NCBI RefSeq assembly: GCF_963678635.1
Contig: NW_026970923.1
Location: 24,309 to 88,308 of the forward strand
Reading direction: 5' to 3'
From: Symsagittifera roscoffensis
Taxonomy: Eukaryota; Xenacoelomorpha; Acoela; Convolutidae
DNA length: 64,000 nucleotides
Shown: piece by piece, positions 21,860 to 33,779 of the stretch
Layout: each line of letters begins with the position of its first letter
Numbering within the stretch: the stretch's first letter is position 1
Position numbers and translations under genes: made by a program
The notes under the pieces: generated by a model
Database searches by the model: none
What the model was told of the DNA's origin: nothing
Seen by the model: the letters and a program-made list of their open reading frames with translations, nothing else

Positions 21860-23688
21860 GGAAAGCTCGAATACAACCAAGAAAAAGTATATATGAAATG
21901 TAAAAGTTTTTTACGGAAATTCAAAAAAAAATAAAATAAAAATAGCTACAAAACCGCCCAAAAGGAGACCTTTAATTACCGTATATACTTTTTTAACCAT
22001 GTATAAATAAAGCGAGTTGAGGAAAACCTAATATTCGACCAAAAGACGCTTTTTTCTTTTTAAGCTTTTAAAATTGACAGCAAAAGGTTTTTTCGGGAAC
22101 ACTAAGTCACAGGGTACAGTGCTAAGGCCAAAAATTTTTGTTATTCGTGTGAATTTCTGCATAACTTTGAGAATCCATTTGAAAGTTGCGTTCAAACTCT
22201 TCAATTTGCAGAAAACTTATAAAGTACATGATACCTTGTAATTCATGATTTTTTAAAATGCCTCTTCAAATTCATGAATCTATTTTGATCAATACAGACA
22301 AAACACTAAGGATCAGATTTGACAAAACTCAAAGCTTTCAGTTCGGTGACTTCTAAAGATGAACAAATGAAACGTATAAGTTTTGTGAATTATTTTCAAA
22401 TCAATAGGAGTTACTTTACGTTTTTGCAATTTCATTGTTTATTTTTTCCAACAACTCTCCAACCTCCAGAATTTCAAACCAGTGGAATTAAAAGTGACCT
22501 TGCAGATACCATTTAGACACATTAAGATATCGGTGGTAAATAATCAAACATACCACCGGAATCTTTTTTTATTTCGATAGCTTTTGAAACATAGACGGAT
22601 TTTTCTCTCCAAGATTTTATCAACCCATATTTAATTAAAATCAAACGAATAGTCGAATACGTTTTCCTAATCAGCATTACTTAGATCGCTCACAATACCA
22701 TACTTTTGTTTTGGAGAAATGCACCAAGTGATTTGTTGAAGCTCACTCAAATAAAATTGTTCTTTGAAAATTAACTCGTATTCATTTTTTGAATTTTTTT
22801 TACCTTTTCGAGAAACACGACGTAGCGTTCATTACAGAGTTTCAAAATAAAATTTGTTCCGTGATTGAAAAGACTCCTAATTGTAAATGTTCATTATCAA
22901 TATCTTCAGTACACCAAGTGCCCTCCAATTTCATTTTTCTTATTTCAAAGTTTGACAAAATTATCATTTGGTATATTTGTTCCAGAAACGGCCGCCGCCT
23001 CTGGAGATTAATTTTAATTTACTGCCTTTTCACCATAAAACATAGCTCAAGTTGAAGATTTAGTTTACTGCTGCCAACAGATAAACTACGCTGCCAAAAT
23101 CGCCGGCGAATTTTTATTATATATACTATAAAAGTCAATTCCATTTTCATTAACAAAATTCAACTAGGTTGACAGTTCATTTGCCCGAAGCACATATAAC
23201 AATTATTATGATTCATTTAATTAACCAAAACCAATAAATAGGATCCCAAAAATTGCAATTAGAAATTTTTTTTTATCGTGTACTTTGTTGTTAAGCTAAA
23301 AATAGCAAGATCCTAAGCAGGGGGTCTTCTGCTTTTTGGGTGAAAAATTTCTTTCGTTTACAAAATCCTAGCATGAGGGTCCTCCAAAAAATTAAGGACC
23401 CCTTTGCTAGGATTTTGTTTTACGTGAGGTCCCCCCCCCCCCCCTTAGGATCCGGGACACGATACAATTCTACTACCAACCCTTACTAAAATTTTTGAAA
23501 ATTTTGCTTTTTTTTTCAAAGTCTGGGCGCACGTGAAGAAATGTGAAGCTGGGACATTCAACTCCACCACGAAAATTGAAAACGAGTTTGAGAATAAAGA
23601 TGTTTACAAAATCGAAGTTAAAATTTGTTTTGGGTTCATTTCAAAGAGTTAGTTCATAACACTTGGTTTATTAAGTTAGTATTGAGTT
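21860..23688. repeat. 1.83-kb tandem duplication, copy 1
   Basis: Repeated at 23702-25527 in direct orientation, with roughly 97-98 percent identity by eye. The junction (23670-23701) contains a further small duplication of TTAAGTTAGTATTGAGTTA. The segment includes an inverted motif (AAAATCCTAGCA...TGCTAGGATTTT) followed by a C run near 23431 and TAGGATCC. No recognised gene. Confidence 0.9.
22842..23000 (-). CDS. possible small minus-strand exon in duplication copy 1
   Basis: After a minus-strand acceptor-like TTAATCTCCAG (23001-23011) an open frame of 52 codons runs to TGA at 22842-22844. It includes RRRPFLEQIYQMIILSNFEI and MKLEGTWCTEDIDNEHLQLG. The same frame is open in the second copy (24683-24841) with one visible replacement (Gln to His). 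No family recognised, and the length is within chance for AT-rich DNA with a GC-rich patch. Confidence 0.2.
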   Translation of the reverse strand, partial: RRRPFLEQIYQMIILSNFEIRKMKLEGTWCTEDIDNEHLQLGVFSITEQILF

Positions 23689-23701
23689 ATTAAGTTAGTA
23701 T

Positions 23702-25527
23702 GGAAAGCTCGAATACAACCAAGAAAAAGTATATATGAAATGTAAAAATTTTTAAGGAAATTCAAAAAAAAAATAAAAATAGCTAGAAAACCGCCCAAAA
23801 GGAGACCTTTAATTTACCGTATATACTTTTTTAACAATGTATAAATGAAGCGAGTTGATGAAAAAAACCTAATATTCGACCAAAAGACGCTTTTTTCTTT
23901 TTAAGCTTTTAAAATTGACAGCAAAAGGTTTTTTCGGGCAACACTAAGTCACAGGGCACAGTGCTAAGGCCAAAAATTTTTGTAATTCGTGTGAATTTCT
24001 GCATAACTTTGAGAATCCATTTGAAAATTGCGTTCAAACTCTTCAATTTGCAGAAAACTTATAAAGTACATGATACCTTGTAATTCATGATTTTTTAAAA
24101 TGCCTCTTCAAATTCATGGATCTATTTTGATCAATACAGACAAAACACTAAGGATCAGATTTGACAAAACTCAAAGCTTTCAGTTCGGTGACTTCTAAAG
24201 ATGAACAAATGAAACGTATAAGTTTTGTGAATTATTTTCAAATCAATAGGAGTTATTTTACGTTTTTGCAATTTCATTGTTTATTTTTTCCAACAACTCT
24301 CCAACCTCCAGAATTTCAAACCAGTGGAAATAAAAGAGACCTTGCAGATACCATTTAGACACATTAAGATATCGGTGGTAAATAATCAAACGAACCACCG
24401 GAATCTTTTTTTATTTCGATAGCTTTTGAAACATAGACGGATTTTTCTCTCCAAGATTTTATCAACCCATATTTAATTAAAATCAAACGAATAGTCGAAT
24501 ACGTTTTCCTAATCAGCATTACTTAGATCGCTCACAGTACCATACTTTTGTTTTGGAGAAATGCCCCAAGTGATTTGTTGAAGCTCACTCAAATAAAATT
24601 GTTCTTTGAAAATTAACTCGTATTCATTTTTTGAATTTTTTTACCTTTTCGAGAAACACGGCGTAGCGTTCATTACAGAGTTTCAAAATAAAATTTGTTC
24701 CGTGATTGAAAAGACTCCTAAATGTAAATGTTCATTATCAATATCTTCAGTACACCAAGTGCCCTCCAATTTCATTTTTCTTATTTCAAAGTTTGACAAA
24801 ATTATCATTTGGTATATTTGTTCCAGAAACGGCCGCCGCCTCTGGAGATTAATTTTAATTTACTGCCCCTTCACCATAAAACATAGCTCAAGTTAAAACT
24901 TTAGTTTACTGCTGCCAACAGATAAACTACGCTGCCAAAATCGCCGGCGAATTTTTATTATATATACTATAAAAGTCAATTCCATTTTCATTAACAAATT
25001 TCAACTAGGTTGAAAGTTCATTTGCCCGAAACAAATATAACAATTATTATGATTCATTTAATTAACCAAAACCAATAAATAGGATCCCAAAAATTGGAAT
25101 TAGAAAATTTTTTTTTATCGTGTACTATGTTGTTAAGCTAAAATTAGCAAGATCCTAAGCAGGGGGTCTTCTGCTTTTTGGGTGAAAAATTTCTTTCGTT
25201 TACAAAATCCTAGCATGAGGGTCCTCCAAAAAATTAAGGACCCCTTTGCTAGGATTTTGCTTTACGTGAGGTCCCCCCCCCCTTAGGATCCGGGACACGA
25301 TACAATTCTACTACCAACCCTTACTAAAATTTTTTCAAAATTTTGCTTTTTTTTCAAAGTCTGGGCGCACGTGAAGAAATGTGAAGCTGGGACATTCAAC
25401 TCCACCATGAAAATTGAAAACGAGTTTGAGAATAAAGATGTTTACAAAATCGAAGTTAAAATTTGTTTTGGGTTCATTTCAAAGAGTTAGCTAATAACAC
25501 TTGGTTTATTAAGTTAGTATTGAGTTA
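23702..25527. repeat. 1.83-kb tandem duplication, copy 2
   Basis: Direct repeat of 21860-23688. The C run is shorter here (about 25274-25282). The unique sequence that follows starts with AGTTACAAAAAATAAC. Confidence 0.9.
24683..24841 (-). CDS. possible small minus-strand exon in duplication copy 2
   Basis: Copy of the 52-codon frame at 22842-23000, still open and preceded by the same acceptor-like sequence. Its survival is weak evidence because the duplication is recent. Confidence 0.2.
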   Translation of the reverse strand, partial: RRRPFLEQIYQMIILSNFEIRKMKLEGTWCTEDIDNEHLHLGVFSITEQILF

Positions 25528-27582
25528 GTTACAAAAAATAACAACATTAAATTTTATTTCAAAACTATCAAACTTATTAGCTAAAAAAAGGTCAAAAAAG
25601 GTTTCATGGGCGGTCAAATATTGAAAAGTGGTGGCTGTAATTATGTTTAGGTTTGTTCAGTATCAGATTTGAAAGGTAAATATTATAAGCAAACATTCAA
25701 CATAAATGCGGAAGGTTTTTCGCGGCTTAAAATAGAGCTTTTAAAGACTTCGCAACTGCTATTAGGCCCACCAGAGAAATCGTGCAATATTTTAGTTATA
25801 GTTATCAGATTATCTTGCTTTTCGACTTCCATGTCAGAACTGTCTAACCTTCCCAAATCTTGACTTCATCAATTTTTTGTATATATTTCCGTATCAAATG
25901 AACCAGCAGCGGATTTCAGATTTTCTGACGATTTTTTTTCAGGCGACCAATAAAATTTCCTGCGAAGTTCTACGAACACAAAAAAGATAAGAAACATCTT
26001 TTAAAAAATTAAAAAAAGAACACAGACGGGTTGAAATAAAATGTAAATCAGTGTTGAAGCTAACGAACTTAGAACTTATGAACTTAGCTTATTCTTTTGT
26101 TGGTACTTTTCCAAAATTCAACTGGCAAGGTTATATATTCGGGACCTGCTGAGTTGCGACCCCACTATCTTATGATTGCAATCCTGGTCCACACGGAGAG
26201 CTGCCTGGTCCACACGGAGAGTCAAATACTGATCTCTCCTAACTAGAAAATAGATAGTTTTTACAATCTCTTAGTTCAAAAGTTCAAATGTAGTTCAAAC
26301 TTATTTTAAGTAGAGTAAACATTTTTGCTCTTATAGCCAGTAAAAAAAAACGAATCTAAATTGGCTTCTATTCTAAGAGATCATGGATGGAGTTTTTAAT
26401 ATTTTTATTCAAATTAGGCTACTGCTGATTTCTTCTGATTCATCTGCTATTCTTCCATTCAAAATTAAATATTCAACAAGATATTTTCCTTAACAATTAA
26501 CCTTTACAAAGATCTCTCTGAACAATTGGTAAAAAAAACTGTGAAAAAGTTATTTAAGAATCTTCATAAAATTGATTTTGTTTTAGTTTATGAACGTTTA
26601 TTCCTAACCAAAACTCAATTTAACAAAATTCAATTTTCTATTGATTAAGTTAGAACAAACATTTACTGTAAACAAAAATAAGGAAGCGATTAAGGCATAC
26701 AGAGGCAGACCAGGCTGACCAAGAAGTGAGTCAACTAGTTTTTGGTCCCAATCTCTCAAAACTACCACAAATGAGTTTTTCGAGCAAGATAAAAACAATT
26801 GTACAGTTGGACCAAGTTGAAATCCACCACCCCCTCTCTTTGATGGCGTTAGGGGGGAGGATGTTAAATTGGTTCTTATTTAAGAATTTTCAGCCGATCA
26901 GAATAGAGAATTTTTATGCGGCGCTGAGCAAATTCATTCAAAGTTAGAACCTGGGGTGGAGGATTGGATCTACTTAACAATCTCCACCCTTTCAAGAAAG
27001 GAGGAGATTGTTAAGTGGATTACTTGCAGCAAATTTTCGACCAATCAGAATGCAGCAAAACCCAAAATTAAATACAACGCTCTAGTGCGAGTTTACAGTT
27101 TTTATTTACAGGGGTGGAGATTCTTTAGTAGATGCAATAGGGGAAGATTGTTAAGTAAATCCGGAAGATCTTAACATGGTCTATCTGGTGGGGAAAGGGT
27201 TTCAAATTGACCGGTACAGATAAATGTAAGCGCCTCCCCTCAGTTATTGATAATTTGTTTCAACCTCACCTCATCTACCCTGTAACTTCATATATTTTTG
27301 AACCGTATAAGTTTTTTAACTACCCTTTTCATCAACAACGCCACAGACCAAAAAGGGATGTTAACACTGTTTTGATTTGTTTTTATAATTATGTCATTAT
27401 AACCTGCGGTATTGATTAGATACCAGTCAACATTTTGCATGATTCGAACATCGGTCGACTATTGTTAGTTTGTGTTAGTTTTACAACACACGTTTTTTTC
27501 ACACTTCAATATATATCTTTTATTATTTAAGTAATTGTACATATACTGTGCATAATTACCTTGTTTACCAGAAAATTTTATT
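25528..27582. other. gene-poor stretch
   Basis: I find no convincing exon. It contains a short direct repeat TGGTCCACACGGAGAG near 26190 and 26209, a hairpin-forming pair around 26969-27018 (CTTAACAATCTCC and GGAGATTGTTAAG), and from about 27420 an AT-rich stretch that may be the leader of the gag relic starting at 27583. Confidence 0.4.
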
Positions 27583-27918
27583 ATGGCGCAGTCAAATGAA
27601 TCGAACGAACGTAGAATCGCCTCATTCCGGCCAAATCATACAGGCGAGCCACCACCATATACCTGGACCCATTGGAGCGACCAGTTTCAATTGGCGATAA
27701 TTGCAAAAGAGAATCTGGATATAAATAGTCCTAACGCACCGGAGGTATCAGACATATTAATTCCAACTCCGGAGCAAGCTACAGCAAGTAAGTTGGACAC
27801 AGTTAGAGTCATCAGAGAAGCGAGGAACGAAAACCCTATGAAAACATACGAAGTCGCTTTTCATGAAAACCCTATGAAAAGCGAGTCAACGAAGAAAAGG
27901 AAAAGTTCGAATGGATGA
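27583..27918 (+). pseudogene. gypsy-class gag relic, N-terminal part
   Basis: 111 codons starting MAQSNESNERR and containing PPPYTWTHWSDQFQLAIIAK, the Trp-rich start seen in many gypsy Gag proteins. It degenerates into a small repeated segment (ENPMK twice) and stops. Further pieces of the same element follow downstream in other frames, so it is a decayed retroelement rather than a host gene. Confidence 0.6.
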
Positions 27919-28000
27919 GACGAGCAGAGGCCGGCAAGAAGCTACGCTCAGTTTTTTTGTAGCACGCGGCAGCGAAGGTAAAAGAGTCTTCGCCCAAAAA

Positions 28001-29110
28001 AAACCACGGGTGAAAATATTAGCCATATCTTTTATTGAATTCTGGAATATCTAGATGCTGCCTTTAATATAACTCCGAATACAATTTTCGAGAGGTACAA
28101 ACTAATAAGCCTCAAACAAAAAGATCGAGAATTATTTGAACATTTTTGGGGCACGCGGAGATCGAAACCGAAACCCAACGGAAACTCCTCTCAGCTTCAA
28201 TCAGCCCCTAAAAGCTCTAAATCGTGCTCTAATCGACAAAAACGGCTATTTTAACCATCAAATTTTGACGAATATGGCGAGATGACCAATGGGCCGACTT
28301 GTAAATCTTTTAATGTATCTAATCAGATTAAGAAAGAACTGAGCCTTAATATGGGAAGGAGAAACTCATGCATGAAATGCGGCAATGCAATTACGAAGGG
28401 CCACTTAAATTTATGTCCAGCGAAGGAAATCACCTGTAATAATTTTAATTGAAGTTGACATTTTGCCAACTTTTGTAAATCCCGCAACAAACCACCATCT
28501 GAGATTATTGTAAACGATAATCATGTAAATACCGAGATTTACACATACGTTCCGCCGGCGAATTCCTGGAGCAAATATCAAAAAATAAAATGAAGAATTT
28601 GGAGTTATAAACCCTTGGAATGAGAACGAACAGAGCGACCATGACAATTTTTTTGGTGTTGAGTGTTAGAACGATATACTATGAGAACAGACTAGAAACC
28701 AAAAAACTCTTAAACATAAAACTGGGATGGGTTTTTTTTTGTAAAATTGATTATTCCTGTAAATTTTGCGAGCCCAGTTAGTTTTATAAAACAAAATGTC
28801 TTTCACGAACATGAATTAAGATATCCTAGCCTGAAAATTAATCCAGTGGAGAAGATGATCAGGTATCTATCCTTATCCTGGGGGAAATATTCATTAGGAC
28901 TCAATCTAATGGGTGCATTTTTGCAGAGACGCCGTTCTTCATCGCAAAAGGACATGAACGCAATGTATTGGACAACGATTACCTACAAAATTAGGGATCG
29001 AACTGATACAGAAATAGTGCACCCAGCCGATATGTTCAGTCAGCCAACCACCAAGGGAGAGTAAGTTGAACAAACTTTCTTTTTCATCCGAACAAGTTTT
29101 TAACCTTTTT
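28001..29110 (+). pseudogene. gypsy gag/protease relic, tandem copy A
   Basis: Repeated at 29121-30230 (offset about 1120). It contains a zinc knuckle at 28369-28416 (CMKCGNAITKGHLNLC) followed by a second, mutated knuckle interrupted by stops. Next comes a frame from about 28747 whose SPVSFIKQNV stretch looks like a retroviral-type aspartic protease, but the catalytic Asp-Ser/Thr-Gly is not intact. Several in-frame stops show it is dead. Confidence 0.65.
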
Positions 29111-29120
29111 TTAACCAAAA

Positions 29121-30230
29121 AAAACCAGGGGTGAAAATATTAGCCATATCTTTTATTGAATTCTGGAATATCTAGATGCTGCCTTTAATATAACTCCGAA
29201 TACAATTTTCGAGAGGTACAAACTACTAAGCCTCAAACAAAAAAATCGAGAATTATTTGAACATTTTTGGGGCACGCGGAGATCGAAACCGAAACCCAAC
29301 GGAAACTCCTCTCAGCTTCAATCAGCCCCTAAAAGCTCTAAATCGTGCTCTAATCGACAAAAACGGCTATTTTAACCATCAAATTTTGACGAATATGGCG
29401 AGATGACCAATGGGCCGACTTGTAAATCTTTTAATGTATCTAATCAGATTAAGAAAGAACTGAGCCTTAATATGGGAAGGAGAAACTCATGCATGAAATG
29501 CGGCAATGCAATTACGAAGGGCCACTTAAATTTATGTCCAGCGAAGGAAATCACCTGTAATAATTTTAATTGAAGTTGACATTTTGCCAACTTTTGTAAA
29601 TCCCGCAACAAACCACCATCTGAGATTATTGTAAACGATAATCATGTAAATACCGAGATTTACACATACGTTCCGCCGGCGAATTCCTGGAGCAAATATC
29701 AAAAAATAAAATCAAGAATTTGGAGTTATAAACCCTTGGAATGAGAACGAACAGAGCGACCATGACAATTTTTTTGGTGTTGAGTGTTAGAACGATATAC
29801 GATGAGAACAGACTAGAAACCAAAAAACTCTTAAACATAAAACTGGGATGGGTTTTTTTTGTAAAATTGATTATTCCTGTAAATTTTGCGAGCCCAGTTA
29901 GTTTTATAAAACAAAATGTCTTTCACGAACATGAATTAAGATATCCTAGCCTGAAAATTAATCCAGTGGAGAAGATGATCAGGTATCTATCATTATCCTG
30001 GGGGAAATATTCATTAGGACTCAATCTAATGGGTGCATTTTTGCAGAGACGCCGTTCTTCATCGCAAAAGGACATGTACGCAATGTATTGGACAACGATT
30101 ACCTACAAAATTAGGGATCGAACTGATACAGAAATAGTGCACCCAGCCGATATGTTCAGTCAGCCAACCACCAAGGGAGAGTAAGTTGAACAAACTTTCT
30201 TTTTCATCCGAACAAGTTTTTAACCTTTTT
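29121..30230 (+). pseudogene. gypsy gag/protease relic, tandem copy B
   Basis: Near-identical direct repeat of 28001-29110. It carries the same zinc knuckle (29490-29537), the same stops and the same protease-like segment, with a few substitutions. The shared stops show decay came before duplication. Confidence 0.75.
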
Positions 30231-30539
30231 GAAACATTATTCACGAGAATAGGGAAAATTCAAAACGACCGCAAGGTAACACAGTTTCAATCTCCGTTTA
30301 AACCAGTTCAGGCAAAAGGAAGAAGGCAACTCCCACTGGGCAGGTCTGATTTAGTAGCTTAGACTTGAAAAACGCATCCAGTCAACTCAAACTGTGTGAA
30401 AAGACAGGCAAGCAGTGTATCTTATGCATTGTGGGTGGCGAAACAACGGAAAGTAGAAATAACAACAAGCAAGAAAAGAACTTTGGTTAGAATAATCGGA
30501 AAAACAAACTTAAAACTGTCAAAATGACCAAAACAGAAA

Positions 30540-31450
30540 TGAAATTGGGGTTAGAGGGAGGATTTTAAGTGAGTCTGATTAATCGATTACTTGTTTCTCC
30601 ATGTTTTTCTTCTCTTAAACCGTTCTGCTCATTGACTGACTACCCAATTGACAGGACTTCAAGCCAAAAAAATTTGAAAAAAAAGTGGAATTTTGGATGT
30701 TTCTCCGGATCAACCGTACATTTCCCCCTTAAATGACCAACCGTAGAGTTTTCCCTCTAGCCACGTACCAAATTTGAAAGTTAACTGTGTAAAAGGTAAT
30801 TATTTCGAGCAAACGCGCACATAAATTTCGATATCGCAATTTTTATGTGGGATTGCATTTGAATGCTGTTGAAAACCTCACGTAACGTGTTTAAGGTCAC
30901 CCGTACAATCCCCTTTCAAAATGGGGAGAGAATTTGCATTTGAATGCTGTTGAAAACCTCAAGTAACGTGTTTTAGATCACGCGTACAATCCCCTTTCAA
31001 AATGAGGAGAAAATCCCCTTTCACTAAGGGAGAGAACATTTGGATCTTCAACTTTGAGTATATCTTAGATTTATAGAAAAAAAACAGTTATTTAGAGAAA
31101 ATTGATTAAAAAACACATTAGTAAAAAACATTAGCAAATGCAATCTCACGTAAAAATTGTGACAGCAAATTTAGGAACGCGTTTTTTCGAAATGCAGACA
31201 TTATACGGAAATAGTTTTCTAATTTAATATGTGGCTAGGGGGGAAATTCTACGGTTGGTCATTTGGGGAGGGGGGATTGATCCTCAGAAACATCCAAAAA
31301 TTCACTTGAAATTTCTGTTGCTTGTAGTCCTGTCAATTGGGCAGTCGGTCAATGAGCAGATTGGTCTAAGAGCAAAAAAAAACACGAAGAAACAAGTATT
31401 CGAATAGTCGGACCAATTTAGAATCCTTCCCCTAGTCCCGATTTCTCCCC
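30540..31450. repeat. long foldback (palindromic) repeat
   Basis: About 910 bp with complementary ends. GAGGGAGGATTTTAAGTGAG, CTGCTCATTGACTGACTACC and CTACGGTTGGTCATTT-type blocks on one side reappear reverse-complemented on the other (for example 30735-30755 with 31235-31260, and 30620-30660 with 31325-31370). A second copy lies at about 42770-43860. No coding content. Confidence 0.75.
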
Positions 31451-31532
31451 GATTCTCAATTTATGTACAGTTCGTTCATGTTTTGGTCATATTGACTGTT
31501 TTAAGTTTGTTTTTCCGATTAGTGTAAGCAAA

Positions 31533-31990
31533 GTTTTTTTTCTTGTTGTTCGATCTACTTAGACTCGTTTTGCTTTTAGACAATTCTGCTTATTGCTCCT
31601 ATTCTGCTTTTTTGACATCCAAAGCCGGTGTCAGGTGGACAGTCATTAAGCAGAATAATCTAAAAGCAGAATGGGGTTCAAGAGCAGAAAAACAGAAAAT
31701 TTTTGATTTTTATAATCTAAGCTCTAAACTAATTAAAAGAATTGTCAATATTACCTAAGAAACGAATATTTTAGGCATATTTTGAGTAATAAAAACGACA
31801 TTTTAAAAAAATCTGTAAAAAAATCTTGATGAAAATATTCAATCCACACAATATTGATTCATTTTCTTGATATTATATTGACGATTTTCTAGTCAAAAGT
31901 CGAAAAGTCAAAAAAGTTTATACTTACTGTTTTTCTGCTCTTGGACTCATTCTGCTCTTAGACCATTCTGCTTATTGCTCCGCCTCCCCA
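31533..31990. repeat. inverted repeat rich in TCTGCT / AGCAGA motifs
   Basis: Two halves carry complementary blocks such as CATTCTGCTTATTGCTCC and AGCAGAATAATCTAAAAGCA. A near copy is at about 44192-44650, in the same position relative to the promoter and signal-peptide exon. Confidence 0.6.
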
Positions 31991-32009
31991 TTTTCAATCC
32001 CTGATCTAT

Positions 32010-32194
32010 GCGCGAGTTGCAGGTTTGCAGAAGGAGCATTAAAGCTACTTCTGAGAAACTAACAGGATATAATTTCCTAGCGTTCGGTTATCTATTTCTT
32101 ACACAAATTCTGCGACAGCGACAATCTACCGTAGATTTTTCAATTCAATCAATCTGAACCATTTGAAAAATTGAATTTTCTTGGGTTTTTTGAA
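32010..32194 (+). promoter_or_regulatory. probable promoter and 5' UTR of the cysteine-rich membrane-protein gene
   Basis: Contains GGATATAATTTCC (about 32067-32079), a TATA-like site, followed by a leader up to the ATG at 32195. The whole block is conserved in two further copies (about 43975-44167 and 44670-44863), each directly ahead of an ATGAAGTCGTTC start. That suggests a shared functional unit. The transcription start is not determined. Confidence 0.45.
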
Positions 32195-32247
32195 ATGAAG
32201 TCGTTCACGCTGGCTGTAAATGCACTTTTGACGCTCATAATAATGAG
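32195..32247 (+). CDS. signal-peptide exon, cysteine-rich membrane protein (copy 1)
   Basis: ATG at 32195 encodes MKSFTLAVNALLTLIIM plus two bases of the next codon, ending at the strong donor ATGAG/GTAAGT. The short basic start and hydrophobic core are those of a secretory signal peptide. The exon is phase-compatible with the candidate exon at 32820 and with one acceptor at 38307. The same exon recurs at 44168 (truncated) and at 44864 (split by the large retroelement), so it marks a small paralogous family. Confidence 0.6.
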
Positions 32248-32819
32248 GTAAGTTTATTATATATTTTTTTAGGAAATCTCAGAAAGTGATTGATTGTGGT
32301 TCCGGTGTGAGTCAGACATGGGGATAAGTTATTCAAGAACCGAAGCCTATGCTTTTTCCACCCAGAGGCAAAAAATTCGGGGTGATTTTGAGAGTTACTT
32401 CAAAAAGATCGAAAAAAGGTAGAATTAGTCTATCTAAAACAAACACTTCGAAAACGAATGCTTTGCTTGATAGTGCAATTGATTGAAATTTTAAAAAAAA
32501 AAACAGATCTTTCTGGAGTTTTGAAGGGTTTGTCAAGGTGTCCGGCAACAAAGACGACAGCTAACAAAACGACAGCTGTTAGGACGGTTCGTATTCACAA
32601 CGCCAAAAATTAAAAAACTATTCAGAGCCCCGAAAATTTTGAAATTGGTCAAAATGGTCAAAATTTTTTGAAAACGCCCCCTATCCCCTAAATATTCTGC
32701 GCACGCCACTGACTATCTAGGAAAAAATGAATTTTCGGATATCCGGGAAACAAACTTTCGGCTATCCGCGCATGCGACTCTGTGGGTACGCTGTACTTGC
32801 ATCTCATGAGTTATTTCAG

Positions 32820-32974
32820 CTACCCTGTTTGGGGCGACGATGTTCAGCCGGGCACGTTCTTCTGCATGAACTGTGGGGGTGATGTGGGTTCCTGTTGCGG
32901 TGGGGTGATGGGACTGTCGTTCTGCTGCTCGGCTGAGTTGCTAGCTGTCCAGGCTTCTTTTGGAATCGCAACCA
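32820..32974 (+). CDS. cysteine-rich exon, probable second exon
   Basis: Follows TTATTTCAG, continues the phase of the signal-peptide exon, and ends at CCA/GTGAGT. It encodes about 51 residues with the pattern C..C....SCC......FCC (FFCMNCGGDVGSCC, GLSFCC). That spacing resembles Shisa/VOPP1-type extracellular cysteine-rich domains. It leaves one base, whereas the strong acceptor at 38307 needs two, so a middle exon, another acceptor or alternative splicing is required. Confidence 0.55.
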
Positions 32975-33043
32975 GTGAGTGCTCGCATTGGCAACTTTAA
33001 GATTGCAATCGATTATAATCGATTTTCATAAATGTTTCTACTG

Positions 33044-33763
33044 CAGTGCTGATTTATATTACATGGAAAAACAAATAAAACTTATAAATTAATTTTTTTC
33101 TCAAATTGGGTTAAGTTCAGCAAAAAACAAAACGAATGATCACAAAAGTTGCCTAAAATTTTGGTAGCAATATTATGATGCGAATCGTTTTGCAGAAAAC
33201 CGGCCCAAAAGATAACCCCAAAAACTACCTTATTTGGCTTTTATTTGGCATTTGTTTTTTTGTCGATCAAAAATTACGCACCAAATATTGAGTCAATTGC
33301 TGTCCATAGTGTGCGCCTCCTATGTCGCCCAACAAAAACTAAGAACAGTAATTTTTTCTCAATTTAGTATATTTAAATTTATTTGTTTGATATTCTTAAA
33401 ATGTCGTTTTTTTTTAAAAATTAAATAACAATAATTAATTGTTTTGTGCCAATTTTTTTTGATTTTAAACACTTTTTAAACTTTGTTGAGCTGCATAAAG
33501 GCTCCATTTGATATATTTCGTCAGCACCGATAGTTTTGTGTAAATTTTGATTCATAAAAAAGCCAAAAAATTATTCTCAAGTAAAAATTTTGTACCAGTT
33601 TTTCGCAAAAGAATTACATCCTAGTAGTTAGCTAATCCTAGCATGCTTTTTTTTAAGACTCTTGTTTTCTTTCGTTTTCAGTTATTTTTTGAGCTATTTG
33701 AGTACCACAAAATTGAGTTTTCATGTTTCATATGTTATGTCCGGATGAATTTAATCTGCACTG
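33044..33763. mobile_element. diverged copy of the Tc1-like palindromic MITE
   Basis: Starts CAGTGCTGATTTATATTACA and ends with the complementary GTCCGGATGAATTTAATCTGCACTG followed by TA. It shares the long inverted arms of the element at 12774-13506, including CTCAAATTGGGTTAAG and AAAAGTTGC blocks, but is much more diverged. Confidence 0.75.
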
Positions 33764-33779
33764 TACATTAAACCAAGTA

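Noticed and set aside
22789-23055. 88-codon plus-strand frame, also at 24606-24896
   Set aside because: No exon signals, and starts in different places in the two copies. The minus-strand frame with an acceptor is at least as plausible, and neither is well supported.
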